NCBI RefSeq assembly: GCF_014843845.1
Contig: NZ_JHQS01000007.1
Location: forward strand, 186,001 to 250,000
DNA from: Mesorhizobium amorphae
Lineage (GTDB): Bacteria > Pseudomonadota > Alphaproteobacteria > Rhizobiales > Rhizobiaceae
Length of the DNA stretch: 64,000 nucleotides
Reading direction: 5' to 3'
Shown here: positions 45,942 to 54,646 of the stretch, one piece after another
How the letters are laid out: the number at the start of each line of letters is the position of its first letter
Numbering within the stretch: the stretch's first letter is position 1
Notes under the pieces: generated by a model
Told to the model about the DNA's origin: nothing
Databases searched by the model: none
What the model saw: the letters and a program-made list of their open reading frames with translations, nothing else
Position numbers and translations under genes: made by a program

Positions 45942-46856
45942 ATGACCGTGGCTCTCGACCAGCCTGCGGCCACGACGGTGGCCAAGCCCGCCAGACGCCG
46001 CCGCTTCTCGCTCGGCGCCGTCGCGCCGTATCTGCAGTCGGCGCCGCTGGCGCTGATCCTCGGTGCCTTCCTGCTTTTGCCGATCATCATGATCGTCGTC
46101 GTCTCCTTCTGGGACTACGACTTCGCCGCCATGTATCCGGATTTCCTGACCACCAATTATTCCGATGTGCTGGGCTCCTGGGTCACCTGGAAGACCTATC
46201 TCAACACCATCAAATTCGCGGTCATCGTCTGGGCGCTGACCTTGTTCATCGGCTTCTGGGTCGCCTATTTCCTCGCCTTCCACATCCGCACCACGGCCAT
46301 GCAGATGGTGCTGTTCCTGGTCTGCACCGTGCCGTTCCTGACCTCCAACATCATCCGCATGATCTCGTGGATCCCGGTGCTTGGCCGCAACGGGCTGATC
46401 AACTCGACGCTGGTGCATATGGGCCTGGTGCCGAAGCCGATCGAATGGCTGCTCTATTCCGAATTCGCCGTGGTTCTCGCCATGGTGCATCTCTACACGC
46501 TGTTCATGGTGACGCCGATCTTCAACACGCTGATGCGCATCGACCGCTCGCTGTTCGAGGCCGCGCGCGACGCCGGCGCGTCCGGCTGGCAGGTGCTGCG
46601 GAACGTCGTCATCCCGCTGGCCAAGCCCGGCATGGCGATCGGCACTATCTTTGTCGTCACGCTTGTCATGGCCGACTTCTCGACGGTGCAGGTGATGTCG
46701 GGCGGGCAGAGCGCCTCGGTCGCGCTGATGATGAAGAACCAGATGTCGCTGCTGCAATATCCGGCCGCCGCCGCCAACGCGGTTGTGCTCCTGGTGCTGG
46801 TGCTGCTGATGGTCGCCGGCATCCTGCGCATCGTCGACATCCGCAAGGAGCTCTGA
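45942..46856 (+). CDS. ABC transporter permease (PotB-like)
   Basis: This encodes 304 residues with about six membrane helices (first APLALILGAFLLLPIIMIVV). The EAA loop is EAARDAGASGWQVLRNVVIP. I start at ATG 45942, with AGGAGG 9 nt upstream; this ribosome site lies just outside the 175-bp repeat. An earlier TTG start inside the repeat is less likely. It pairs with the next permease, whose GTG lies 2 bases after this stop. Confidence 0.92.
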   Translation: MTVALDQPAATTVAKPARRRRFSLGAVAPYLQSAPLALILGAFLLLPIIMIVVVSFWDYDFAAMYPDFLTTNYSDVLGSWVTWKTYLNTIKFAVIVWALTLFIGFWVAYFLAFHIRTTAMQMVLFLVCTVPFLTSNIIRMISWIPVLGRNGLINSTLVHMGLVPKPIEWLLYSEFAVVLAMVHLYTLFMVTPIFNTLMRIDRSLFEAARDAGASGWQVLRNVVIPLAKPGMAIGTIFVVTLVMADFSTVQVMSGGQSASVALMMKNQMSLLQYPAAAANAVVLLVLVLLMVAGILRIVDIRKEL

Positions 46857-46857
46857 T

Positions 46858-47676
46858 GTGAGCCACGAGAAGCGCACCCTCGAATTCTACGTGCTGGCGG
46901 TCTTCTTCGCGCTGTTCGTGCTGTTCCTCTACGGCCCGCTTTCGGCGATCCTGATCCTGTCCTTCCAGGGCGAGAATGGCGGCCTGACCTTTCCCCTCAA
47001 CGGTGTGTCACTGCACTGGTTCGCCAATCTGTTCGAACGCCAGGCGGTCGGTGACTTCGGCGGCAGCTTCAAGCGTTCGCTGGTGCTGGGGGTGATGGTG
47101 ATGGTCGTCACCGTCGTGGTGTCGCTGCTGGCGGGCCTCGCCTTCCGCCGCAGGTTTCGTGGCGCGACGGCGCTGTTCTATCTGGCTGTCGCCAGCCTCG
47201 TCGTGCCGTCGATCATCATCAGCCTCGGCATCGGCGTCGTCTTCCAGCAGATCGGCTTTCGGCCGGCCTGGTACACATCCGCTTTCGGCGCGCATCTGAC
47301 CTGGACCTTGCCGTTCGGTGTGCTGATCATGTTTGCCGTCTTCAACCGCTTCTCGCCGGCCTATGAGGAGGCCGCGCGCGACCTCGGGGCATCTTCCTGG
47401 CAGACCTTCGCCCATGTCGTGCTGCCGATGATCGCGCCCAGCCTGATCGGTGTGGGCCTGTTCGGTTTCACACTCTCCTATGATGAGTTCGCGCGCACGC
47501 TGATGACCTCGGGCACGTTCAACACGCTGCCGCTCGAAATCTACGGCATGACGACGAATGTGACGACGCCGGTGCTCTACGCGCTGGGCACGGTGACAAC
47601 CGTGTTCTCCTTCCTGGTGATCCTGCTGACGCTCGGCGCCATCCTCTATGTCGGCCGTCGCCGGGCAAGGGCTTGA
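46858..47676 (+). CDS. ABC transporter permease (PotC-like)
   Basis: This encodes 272 residues with about six membrane helices (first EFYVLAVFFALFVLFLYGPL). The EAA loop is EEAARDLGASSWQTFAHVVL and the PotC-like block GFTLSYDEFARTLMTSG follows it. The start is GTG 46858 with AAGGAG inside the previous gene; the GTG follows the upstream stop by one base, implying coupling. The C-terminal RRRARA is cytoplasmic. It is followed by the racemase gene with an overlap or near-overlap. Confidence 0.9.
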   Translation: MSHEKRTLEFYVLAVFFALFVLFLYGPLSAILILSFQGENGGLTFPLNGVSLHWFANLFERQAVGDFGGSFKRSLVLGVMVMVVTVVVSLLAGLAFRRRFRGATALFYLAVASLVVPSIIISLGIGVVFQQIGFRPAWYTSAFGAHLTWTLPFGVLIMFAVFNRFSPAYEEAARDLGASSWQTFAHVVLPMIAPSLIGVGLFGFTLSYDEFARTLMTSGTFNTLPLEIYGMTTNVTTPVLYALGTVTTVFSFLVILLTLGAILYVGRRRARA

Positions 47677-47684
47677 GAACCGCA

Positions 47685-48431
47685 GTGCAGATCCTTGTCG
47701 TCAATCCGAACACCACGGCCAGCATGACCGCAATGATCGGCGGCGCCGCGCGATCTGTCGCCGGCGCCTCGACCGAAGTCGTCGCCGTCACCTCATCCAT
47801 GGGGCCGGTGTCGATCGAAGGCTATTATGACGAGGCGCTGGCCGTACCGGGCCTGCTGGTCGAGATCGCCGCCGGCGAGCGCGCGGGGGCGCAGGCGGCC
47901 ATCATCGCCTGTTTCGACGACACCGGGCTGGACGCCGCGCGCGCCATGGCCAACATCCCGGTCGTCGGCATTTGCGAGGCGGCGCTCAGCATAGCGTCGT
48001 TCACCGCCCAGCGTTTCACCGTCGTGACGACGACCAAGCGGTCGTGGGTTCCCGTCGAGGCGCTGGTGCAGCGCTACGGCATGGCCGGCCGGGCGCGCGT
48101 TCGCGCCGCCGACATCCCGGTACTGGCGCTTGAGGACCCGGCTTCGGGCGCGGCCGGGAAACTGCGCGGCGAGATTGCGCGCGCGCTCGACGAGGATCGC
48201 GCCGAGGCGATTGTGCTCGGCTGCGCCGGCATGGCCGATCTCGCGGCAGAGCTGCAGCGGGAATTCGGCGTTCCGGTGATCGACGGCGTCGGCGCCGCCG
48301 TCAAACAGGCAGAGGCGCTGATTGCACTTGGCCTGTCGACATCCAAACGCGGTGCCTATGCAAACCCGCTGGCAAAGCCCTATCTTGGTGCATTGGAATC
48401 CTTTGCCCCTGGTGCCGTCGCCGCCGAGTGA
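47685..48431 (+). CDS. Asp/Glu/hydantoin racemase family protein
   Basis: This encodes about 248 residues. ILVVNPNTTASMTAMI is the family opening. ACFDDTGLDAAR holds the first cysteine and VLGCAGMADLA the second, the two-base pair used for proton transfer between enantiomers. Hydantoin racemase is the closest functional label; allantoin racemase is also possible. I start at GTG 47685 because it gives the canonical MQILVVNPNTT; a TTG at 47673 overlapping the permease stop is the alternative. Its position in the ABC operon suggests that an imported chiral nitrogen compound is its substrate. Confidence 0.86.
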   Translation: MQILVVNPNTTASMTAMIGGAARSVAGASTEVVAVTSSMGPVSIEGYYDEALAVPGLLVEIAAGERAGAQAAIIACFDDTGLDAARAMANIPVVGICEAALSIASFTAQRFTVVTTTKRSWVPVEALVQRYGMAGRARVRAADIPVLALEDPASGAAGKLRGEIARALDEDRAEAIVLGCAGMADLAAELQREFGVPVIDGVGAAVKQAEALIALGLSTSKRGAYANPLAKPYLGALESFAPGAVAAE

Positions 48432-48437
48432 TCGCAA

Positions 48438-49271
48438 ATGCCCCGAACGATCCGGACCCTGACCTCAAAGGAGGTTGAAACGCTTGTCGACTGGGCGGCG
48501 GGCGAGGGCTGGAATCCCGGTCTCGGCGATGCCGCCCTGTTCCAGGGGGCCGACCCCGAGGGTTTCATCGGCGCCTTCGTCGACGGCGAGATGGTGGCCG
48601 GCATTTCGGCCGTCGGCTATGGCGCCGGGTTCGGCTTCATCGGCCTCTATATCTGCCGCCTGGACAGGCGCGGCGAGGGGCATGGCAAGGCGGTCTGGGA
48701 CGCCGGCATGGCGCGGCTCGGCAACCGCAGCATCGGGCTCGACGGCGTCGCCGAGCAGCGGGCCAACTACCGGCGCATGGGGTTCGTGCCAGCCTATGAG
48801 ACCGTCCGCTACAGCGGGCGTGTCGCCGGCCTCGCCGGCGGCGGTAGCATCAGACCTGTGGCAGCCGAGCACATCGCCGACATCCTGGCTTACGACCGCA
48901 AATGTTTCCCCGCGCCACGGCAAGCTTTCCTCAACGGTTGGCTGCAGCCGCCGCACATTGCGCTCGTGGCGATGAATTCAGCAGGCGTTTCCGGCTATTG
49001 CGTGGCGCGACAGTGCAGGGAGGGGTTCAAGGTCGGACCGCTCTTGGCCGACGATACGCACGTCGCGTTGCAATTGCTGGGGGTGCTGGCAGCGGCGATG
49101 GCGGGGGACGCGCTTCACATCGACGTGCCCGCGGCCAACAGCGGTTTCATCGCCGCGCTTCAGGCGGGCGGCTTGACACCGGGCTTCACGACAACCCGCA
49201 TGTACCGGGGAAGCGTGCCCAGGATTGCCTCGTCAAAGGTGTTCGGGATCACGACCCTGGAACTGGGCTGA
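48438..49271 (+). CDS. GNAT-family N-acetyltransferase
   Basis: This encodes 277 residues. It has a first GNAT domain with the acetyl-CoA-binding segment LDRRGEGHGKAVWDAGMARL and LDGVAEQRANYRRMGFVPAY, and a second, partial GNAT-like half in the C-terminal ~120 residues (RPVAAEHIADILAYDRKCFP). This double form is common in this branch. It is the last gene of the operon, 6 bp after the racemase. It should acetylate the amine of an imported or derived compound; the substrate is unknown. Confidence 0.85.
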   Translation: MPRTIRTLTSKEVETLVDWAAGEGWNPGLGDAALFQGADPEGFIGAFVDGEMVAGISAVGYGAGFGFIGLYICRLDRRGEGHGKAVWDAGMARLGNRSIGLDGVAEQRANYRRMGFVPAYETVRYSGRVAGLAGGGSIRPVAAEHIADILAYDRKCFPAPRQAFLNGWLQPPHIALVAMNSAGVSGYCVARQCREGFKVGPLLADDTHVALQLLGVLAAAMAGDALHIDVPAANSGFIAALQAGGLTPGFTTTRMYRGSVPRIASSKVFGITTLELG

Positions 49272-49302
49272 TCCCGACCTGAAATCTCACGCACGAGCAA
49301 GC

Positions 49303-49320
49303 TCCCGCCAGCCGGCGGGA
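49303..49320. terminator. Hairpin between convergent genes
   Basis: TCCCGCC and GGCGGGA form a 7-bp perfect stem around AGCC. It lies in the 62-bp gap between the convergent GNAT and GH4 stops. No T-run follows, so efficiency is uncertain. Confidence 0.5.
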
Positions 49321-49333
49321 TCGGCAGCGAATG

Positions 49334-50704
49334 TCAGGCCGCCCGGACCCCGGGCGTCTTGCGCGCCCAGGCCGGCAGCCAGTCGCCATGCGTGGCGAGC
49401 AGTTCATCGACCAGCGACCATATCTGGTCGAGGTCGAGTTCAGCCGCCGTGTGCGGGTCCATCATCGCCGCGTGGTAGATATGCTCGCGGTTCTCGGTCA
49501 TCAGGGCCTGGACCGTCAGTTCCTGCACATTGATGTTGGTGCGGATCAGCGCCGTCAACTGCGGCGGCAACGCGCCGATGAAGGTTGGCTGGATGCCGGA
49601 TGCATCGACGAGGCACGGCACTTCGGCCGCGCAATTTTCGGGCAATGAGGTGATGCAGCCGTTGTTGCGAACGTTGCCGTAGATCACCGAGGGCTCGCCC
49701 GTCCACACCGAATTCATGATCGAGGAGGCGTATTCCTTCGACTGCTCGACCTCGATCTTGTCGGCGGAGCGGTAGGCTTCCGCTTGCCCCTTCCAACGCT
49801 CGATCTGCTCGATGCAGCGCTTCGGATATTCATCAAGCGGGATGCCGAATTTCTCGATCAGATCCTCGCGCCCTTCCTTGATGAAATAGGGCGTGTATTC
49901 GGCAAAATGTTCCGAGCTTTCGGTGACGAAATAGCCGAGGCGAGTCAGCATTTCGTAGCGCACCTTGTTCGGGCAGCGCGGGTTCCAGCCGGGTTTCGGC
50001 GCGCGGCCCTCACGGTAGGCGCGCACGAGATCCGGATAGAGGTTGCGATAGGAGCCATCCGGCTGGCGATGCTCGAACTCGAGATAAAACGCCATGTGGT
50101 TGATGCCGGCCGAGCGGTAGCGGATTTCCTCGTAGGGAATGTCAAGGTCGTGCGCCAGTTCCATCGCGGTTCCCTGTACCGAATGGCAGAGGCCGACCTG
50201 CTTGATGTCAGGATATTTCTCGGCGATCGCCCAGGTGTTGATCGCCATGGGATTGACGTATTGCAGCATGATCGCCTGCGGGCAGACGGCGAGCATGTCC
50301 TCGCAGATCTTCCACAGATGCGGCACGGTTCTGAGGCCACGCATGATGCCGCCGACGCCGAGCGTGTCGGCGATGGTCTGGCGCAGGCCGTATTTCTTCG
50401 GGACTTCGAAGTCGGTGACCGTGCACGGCACGTAGCCGCCGATCTGGAAGGCGACGACGACGAAATCGGCACCCGCCAGCGCCTTGCGCTGGTCGGTGTA
50501 GGTCTCGGCTTTGGCCTTTACCCCGAGCGTCGAGATCAGCTTGTTGACGACGATGGCGCTCTCTTCGAGGCGCTGCGGGTTGAGGTCCATCAGCGCGATC
50601 GTCGCACCGGACAACGAGGGACGCTGCAGCACGTCGCCGACGATGTTTTTCATGAAAACGGTGGAGCCAGCTCCGATGAATGCGATCTTGGGATTTCTTG
50701 CCAT
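49334..50704 (-). CDS. GH4 alpha-galactosidase/alpha-glucosidase (distal copy)
   Basis: This encodes 456 residues of glycoside hydrolase family 4, which uses NAD+ and Mn2+ through an oxidation-elimination mechanism. The Rossmann motif is AFIGAGSTVFMKNIVGD. The metal-site Cys is in VGLCHSVQGTA and the His in SAGINHMAF. I start at ATG 50704 (MARNPKIAFIGAG), which aligns with other GH4 starts; a few codons upstream are open but unsupported. It is the last gene of the agp-like operon, 21 bp after the ATPase gene. Hydrolysis of melibiose or raffinose-type sugars is inferred. Confidence 0.9.
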   Translation of the reverse strand: MARNPKIAFIGAGSTVFMKNIVGDVLQRPSLSGATIALMDLNPQRLEESAIVVNKLISTLGVKAKAETYTDQRKALAGADFVVVAFQIGGYVPCTVTDFEVPKKYGLRQTIADTLGVGGIMRGLRTVPHLWKICEDMLAVCPQAIMLQYVNPMAINTWAIAEKYPDIKQVGLCHSVQGTAMELAHDLDIPYEEIRYRSAGINHMAFYLEFEHRQPDGSYRNLYPDLVRAYREGRAPKPGWNPRCPNKVRYEMLTRLGYFVTESSEHFAEYTPYFIKEGREDLIEKFGIPLDEYPKRCIEQIERWKGQAEAYRSADKIEVEQSKEYASSIMNSVWTGEPSVIYGNVRNNGCITSLPENCAAEVPCLVDASGIQPTFIGALPPQLTALIRTNINVQELTVQALMTENREHIYHAAMMDPHTAAELDLDQIWSLVDELLATHGDWLPAWARKTPGVRAA

Positions 50705-50725
50705 AACAGTCTCCGGCATATGCGA

Positions 50726-52393
50726 TCAGGCTACCTCGAAAGCGGCTTTGACGAGCCGTTCCGTGTAAGCGGTTTTGGGATTGGACAGAACTTCGTTGAC
50801 GGGACCCTCTTCCATGATCTTGCCGTGCTGCATGACAATCACGCGGTGGCATAGCGCCCGCACGACCTTGAGATCGTGCGAGATGAAGAGGTAGCTGAGG
50901 CCCCGTTCGCGCTGCAGCTTGCGCAGCAGTTCGATGATCTGCGCCTGGACCGAGAGGTCCAGCGCCGATGTCGGCTCGTCGAGCACGATGAATTCGGGCT
51001 CCAGCGCGATGGCGCGGGCAATGGCGATGCGCTGGCGTTGGCCGCCGGAAAACTCATGCGGGAAGCGCGACAGGATATTGCCCGGCATGCCGGCGCTGAC
51101 CAGCGCATCGCGCACCCGTTCGATGCGGTCGTTCCTGGTGACGCCGATGCTGTTGACGATCAGCCCTTCCTCGATGATCTGGCCGATCGTCATGCGCGGG
51201 TTGAGCGATGAGAACGGATCCTGGAACACGACCTGCATGCGCGAGCGCAAAGGCCGCATCTGCGATCGCGATCTGCCATGGATAGGCTGGCCGTCGAAAT
51301 GGATCTCGCCGCTGGTGGCGTTGTTGAGCCTGAGCAGCGCCTCGCCGAAAGTCGTCTTGCCGGATCCGGATTCGCCGACCAGCCCCAGCGTCTCATGGCG
51401 GCGAAGGCTGAGGTCGAGACTGTCGACGGCGACGAGTTCGCGCCAGTCAGGCTTGAAGAAGGTGCCATGCCGCAGCATGAAGGTCACGCGAACGCGTTTG
51501 GCATCGAGAATGATGCCGGACCCTTCCGGCAGCGGATTGGCCTGGCCGCGCGGCTCGGACCCAAGCAGGTGCTGTGTGTAAGGATGCTGCGGATTGGCGA
51601 AAAGCCTTTCCGTCACATTGTGCTCGCACATCGCCCCGTGCTGCATGACATAGACATAGTCGGAAAACTTGCGCACCACGGTCAGGTCGTGGGTGATCAG
51701 GATCACCGCCATCCGCAATTTCTGCTGCAGGTTGCGAATGAGGTTGAGGATCTGCGCCTGGACGGTGACGTCGAGCGCCGTCGTCGGCTCGTCGGCGATC
51801 AGCACGTCCGGATCGTTGGCTAGAGCCATGGCGATCATCACACGCTGCCGCTGGCCGCCGGAAAGCTGATGCGGATACTGTTTCAGCCGCGCCGCGGGGT
51901 CGGGGATCTGCACCTGCTGCAGAAGTTCGAGCGCGCGTGCCTCGGCCTGCCTGCGGCTCGTCTTGCGATGCACCCGTATTGCTTCGACGATCTGGCTGCC
52001 GATCGTATAGATCGGGTTGAGCGAGCTCATCGGTTCCTGGAAGATCATCGAGATGCGGTCGCCGCGCAGTTTGCGCCGGGCCCGCTCGGAAAATTTCAGG
52101 ATGTTCGCCCCGTCATAACAGACGGTCGACTTTGGCGACACGACCGCGCGTTTGGACAGCAGGCCCATGACAGTGCGCGCTGTCACCGATTTGCCCGACC
52201 CGGATTCGCCGACGATGGCGATGGTCTCGCCGCGATAGAGCTGGAAGGAGATGTCCTTGACGGCCTGGACCATGCCGTCCTCGACCTTGAAGTCGACGGC
52301 GATGCTGCGGGCATCGATGACAGGGTTTTCCGAACGCCCGGCATGGTCGAGCCGGACAGGCGGTGCGAAGGTATTGACGAGCGCGACAGCCAT
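50726..52393 (-). CDS. Dual-domain ABC transporter ATP-binding protein (AgpD-like, DppDF type)
   Basis: This encodes 555 residues made of two fused ATPase domains, each with its own Walker A (GESGSGKS near residue 55; GESGSGKTT near residue 355) and signature motif ([31 protein letters not shown]). Such fused oligopeptide-type ATPases replace separate DppD and DppF proteins. I start at ATG 52393, with AAGGGGA upstream. It powers the two permeases whose genes precede it. In this operon the family-5 transporter probably imports alpha-galactosides, not peptides. Confidence 0.93.
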   Translation of the reverse strand: MAVALVNTFAPPVRLDHAGRSENPVIDARSIAVDFKVEDGMVQAVKDISFQLYRGETIAIVGESGSGKSVTARTVMGLLSKRAVVSPKSTVCYDGANILKFSERARRKLRGDRISMIFQEPMSSLNPIYTIGSQIVEAIRVHRKTSRRQAEARALELLQQVQIPDPAARLKQYPHQLSGGQRQRVMIAMALANDPDVLIADEPTTALDVTVQAQILNLIRNLQQKLRMAVILITHDLTVVRKFSDYVYVMQHGAMCEHNVTERLFANPQHPYTQHLLGSEPRGQANPLPEGSGIILDAKRVRVTFMLRHGTFFKPDWRELVAVDSLDLSLRRHETLGLVGESGSGKTTFGEALLRLNNATSGEIHFDGQPIHGRSRSQMRPLRSRMQVVFQDPFSSLNPRMTIGQIIEEGLIVNSIGVTRNDRIERVRDALVSAGMPGNILSRFPHEFSGGQRQRIAIARAIALEPEFIVLDEPTSALDLSVQAQIIELLRKLQRERGLSYLFISHDLKVVRALCHRVIVMQHGKIMEEGPVNEVLSNPKTAYTERLVKAAFEVA

Positions 52394-52403
52394 CACATCC
52401 CCT

Positions 52404-53543
52404 TCAATACGGATCGACTGCATCGCGCAGCCCATCGCCAAGCGCGTTGAAGGCGAAAACGGTAACAAGCACGAAGCCGACGGGGGCGAGGATCCAGGGA
52501 TAGGTGCCGATGACCGAGTACGTGGCGGTGTCCTGCAGCATCAGCCCCCATGAGATCAGCGGCGGCTTCACGGCGAAACCGAGAAAGCCCAGGAATGATT
52601 CAAGCAGGACCACACTCGGGATCGCCAGCGTGACGGCGACGATGACGTGGCTCATCACGTTGGGAAAAATGTGCTGCATGATGATGCGGCGGTCGGTGGC
52701 GCCGACCGCCATTGCCGCGCGAACATAGTCGATGCGGGCAAGCGCCAGCGTCTTGCCGCGCACTTCGCGCGACATCTGCGCCCAGCCGAGCGCCGACATG
52801 ATGACGATGACGAAAGCGAGGAAGACATTGGTCGGCGCCGTCACCGGGACAAGCGATGTCAGCGCGAGGTAAAGCGGCAATTGCGGGAAGGCGAGCACCA
52901 GTTCAACGAAGCGCTGTACCCAGACATCGAACGTGCCGCCGAAATAGCCCGACACCATGCCGACTGTGGTGCCGATCACGGTGACGATGAAGACCACGGT
53001 CAGTGCGATCATCAAGGAGATGCGCGACCCATAGATGGCGCGGGCCAGCACGTCGCGGCCGAATTTGTCGGTGCCGAGGAAATGCACCGGCTGGCCGTCG
53101 GTCGAGCCGAAGAAGTGCCGGTTCGCGGGGATCAGGCCAAGCAGCCTGTAGTCGGCGCCCTTGACGAAGAAGCCGAGCAGCCGCGGATGGTCATAGTCCG
53201 GTCCGACGACCGGCTGGAAGGTGACGGGGTCAAGTTCCTCGGAATCCGCCAGCGCATAGACGCGCGGCTGGAAGACGAAATTGCCGTTCTTGTCATGGAA
53301 GCTCATCACCTGCGGCGGGGCGAAACCGACATCGGTGACCTTGGGGTCCATGGGTGCGAAGAAATCGGCAAACACCGCCATCAGGACAAGAAGCACGACG
53401 AGGATGAGCCCGGCCATGCCGGTCCACGATCGTTTCAGGCGGCGCCAGACAAGCGCCAGATAGCTCTCATTGCCGTGCGGCCGTTTCTCTTTCTCGACCG
53501 ATATTTCGGGCGGTGGCGGCAGCGAGGGCTCGCGGGCAAGCAT
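52404..53543 (-). CDS. ABC transporter permease (DppC-like)
   Basis: This encodes 379 residues. It has an N-terminal membrane segment (WTGMAGLILVVLLVLMAVFA), a long periplasmic loop that mentions several charged patches (HDKNGNFVFQPRVYALADSE), and about five more helices. The oligopeptide-permease block MSREVRGKTLALARIDYVRA is conserved. ATG 53543 has GGAGGG 8 nt upstream and overlaps nothing; 9 further upstream codons are open but would extend over the previous stop. It pairs with the DppB-like permease. Confidence 0.9.
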   Translation of the reverse strand: MLAREPSLPPPPEISVEKEKRPHGNESYLALVWRRLKRSWTGMAGLILVVLLVLMAVFADFFAPMDPKVTDVGFAPPQVMSFHDKNGNFVFQPRVYALADSEELDPVTFQPVVGPDYDHPRLLGFFVKGADYRLLGLIPANRHFFGSTDGQPVHFLGTDKFGRDVLARAIYGSRISLMIALTVVFIVTVIGTTVGMVSGYFGGTFDVWVQRFVELVLAFPQLPLYLALTSLVPVTAPTNVFLAFVIVIMSALGWAQMSREVRGKTLALARIDYVRAAMAVGATDRRIIMQHIFPNVMSHVIVAVTLAIPSVVLLESFLGFLGFAVKPPLISWGLMLQDTATYSVIGTYPWILAPVGFVLVTVFAFNALGDGLRDAVDPY

Positions 53544-53544
53544 C

Positions 53545-54552
53545 TCAGGTCCCTCCGTACTGGCGGACACGGGGGTCGAGCAGGGCGAGCAGCATATCGG
53601 CGATAATGTTGCCGACGATCAGCGTCGCCGACAGCACCATCATGAAGGTCGCGGTGACATAGACGTCGCCGACCGCCATCGAACCGACGATCGCCGGGCC
53701 GACGGTCGGCAGCGCGAAGATGATCGCGGTCTCAATCTCGCCGGTGAGCATGTAGGGCAGCACGACGCCCTGATACATGACCAAAGGATGCAGCGCATTG
53801 GGCACCGCATGGCGCATGACCACCGCACTGCCGCTCAGGCCCTTGGCACGGGCGGTCTCGACATATTGCGCGTTCAGCGTGTCGAGCAGATTGCCGCGCA
53901 TGACGCGCATGTTGTAGGCGAGCCCGCCGAAAGTGGCGATCGCCACCACCGGCCAGACATGTTTGACGAGGTCGACGAACTTCGCCCAGGACCACGGCGC
54001 GCCGCCATATTGCGGGGAGAAGAAGCTGCCGATCTCGGACACGTTGAACTGGAAGACCAGCAGATAGACGATGATCAGCGCCATCAGGAAGCGCGGCACC
54101 GTCATGCCGAGGAAGGAAACAGCCGACAGCGCGCTGTCGATCCAGGAATATTGCCGGGTCGCCGCCCAGATGCCGAATGTGATGCCCAGCACCGAGGCGA
54201 GCAGGTGGCAGACCAGCGCCAGCAGCAGCGTGCGCGGCAGGCGTTCGCCGACCACGTCGGCGACCGGCTTGTTGTAGTAGAGGCTGTAGCCGAAATCACC
54301 GCGGGTGACGATGCCGGTGATCCAGTTGAAATACTGGACCGGCATCGGCTTATCGAGACCGTGCTCGACCCGGTAGGCCTGCGCCTGGGCGTCGGCCTCG
54401 GCGAAGGAGGCGCCGCCCTGGTTGATGAGCTGCGAACGGATGTAGTCGGCGTAGTCGCCGGGCGGCGCCTGGATGATGGCGAAGGTGACCAGGCTCAGAA
54501 TGACGAGAACCGGTATTGCGGATGCTATGCGTATCATCAGGAATCGCAGCAT
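53545..54552 (-). CDS. ABC transporter permease (DppB-like)
   Basis: This encodes 335 residues with an N-terminal membrane helix (SAIPVLVILSLVTFAIIQAP) and about five more. The family block MRGNLLDTLNAQYVETARAK and GLSGSAVVMRHAVPNALHPL are typical of DppB. It lies 94 bp below the binding-protein gene, with a strong hairpin between, and ends 2 bp before the next permease starts. Together they form the channel of the agp-like transporter. Confidence 0.92.
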   Translation of the reverse strand: MLRFLMIRIASAIPVLVILSLVTFAIIQAPPGDYADYIRSQLINQGGASFAEADAQAQAYRVEHGLDKPMPVQYFNWITGIVTRGDFGYSLYYNKPVADVVGERLPRTLLLALVCHLLASVLGITFGIWAATRQYSWIDSALSAVSFLGMTVPRFLMALIIVYLLVFQFNVSEIGSFFSPQYGGAPWSWAKFVDLVKHVWPVVAIATFGGLAYNMRVMRGNLLDTLNAQYVETARAKGLSGSAVVMRHAVPNALHPLVMYQGVVLPYMLTGEIETAIIFALPTVGPAIVGSMAVGDVYVTATFMMVLSATLIVGNIIADMLLALLDPRVRQYGGT

Positions 54553-54595
54553 CGGACCGTTTCTCCTCCTTGCATTCGGGTTCGGGTATCCTTGT

Positions 54596-54623
54596 CCCCG
54601 GCCGCGCCGCAGCGCGGCCGGGG
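54596..54623 (-). terminator. Strong intercistronic hairpin after agpA-like gene
   Basis: CCCCGGCCGCGC and GCGCGGCCGGGG form a perfect 12-bp GC stem around CGCA, between the agpA-like stop (54647) and the permease start (54552). No T-run follows in the transcribed direction. It probably limits read-through and protects the upstream message. Confidence 0.65.
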
Positions 54624-54646
54624 AACTTCGCAGTCAGGGAGGAAAC

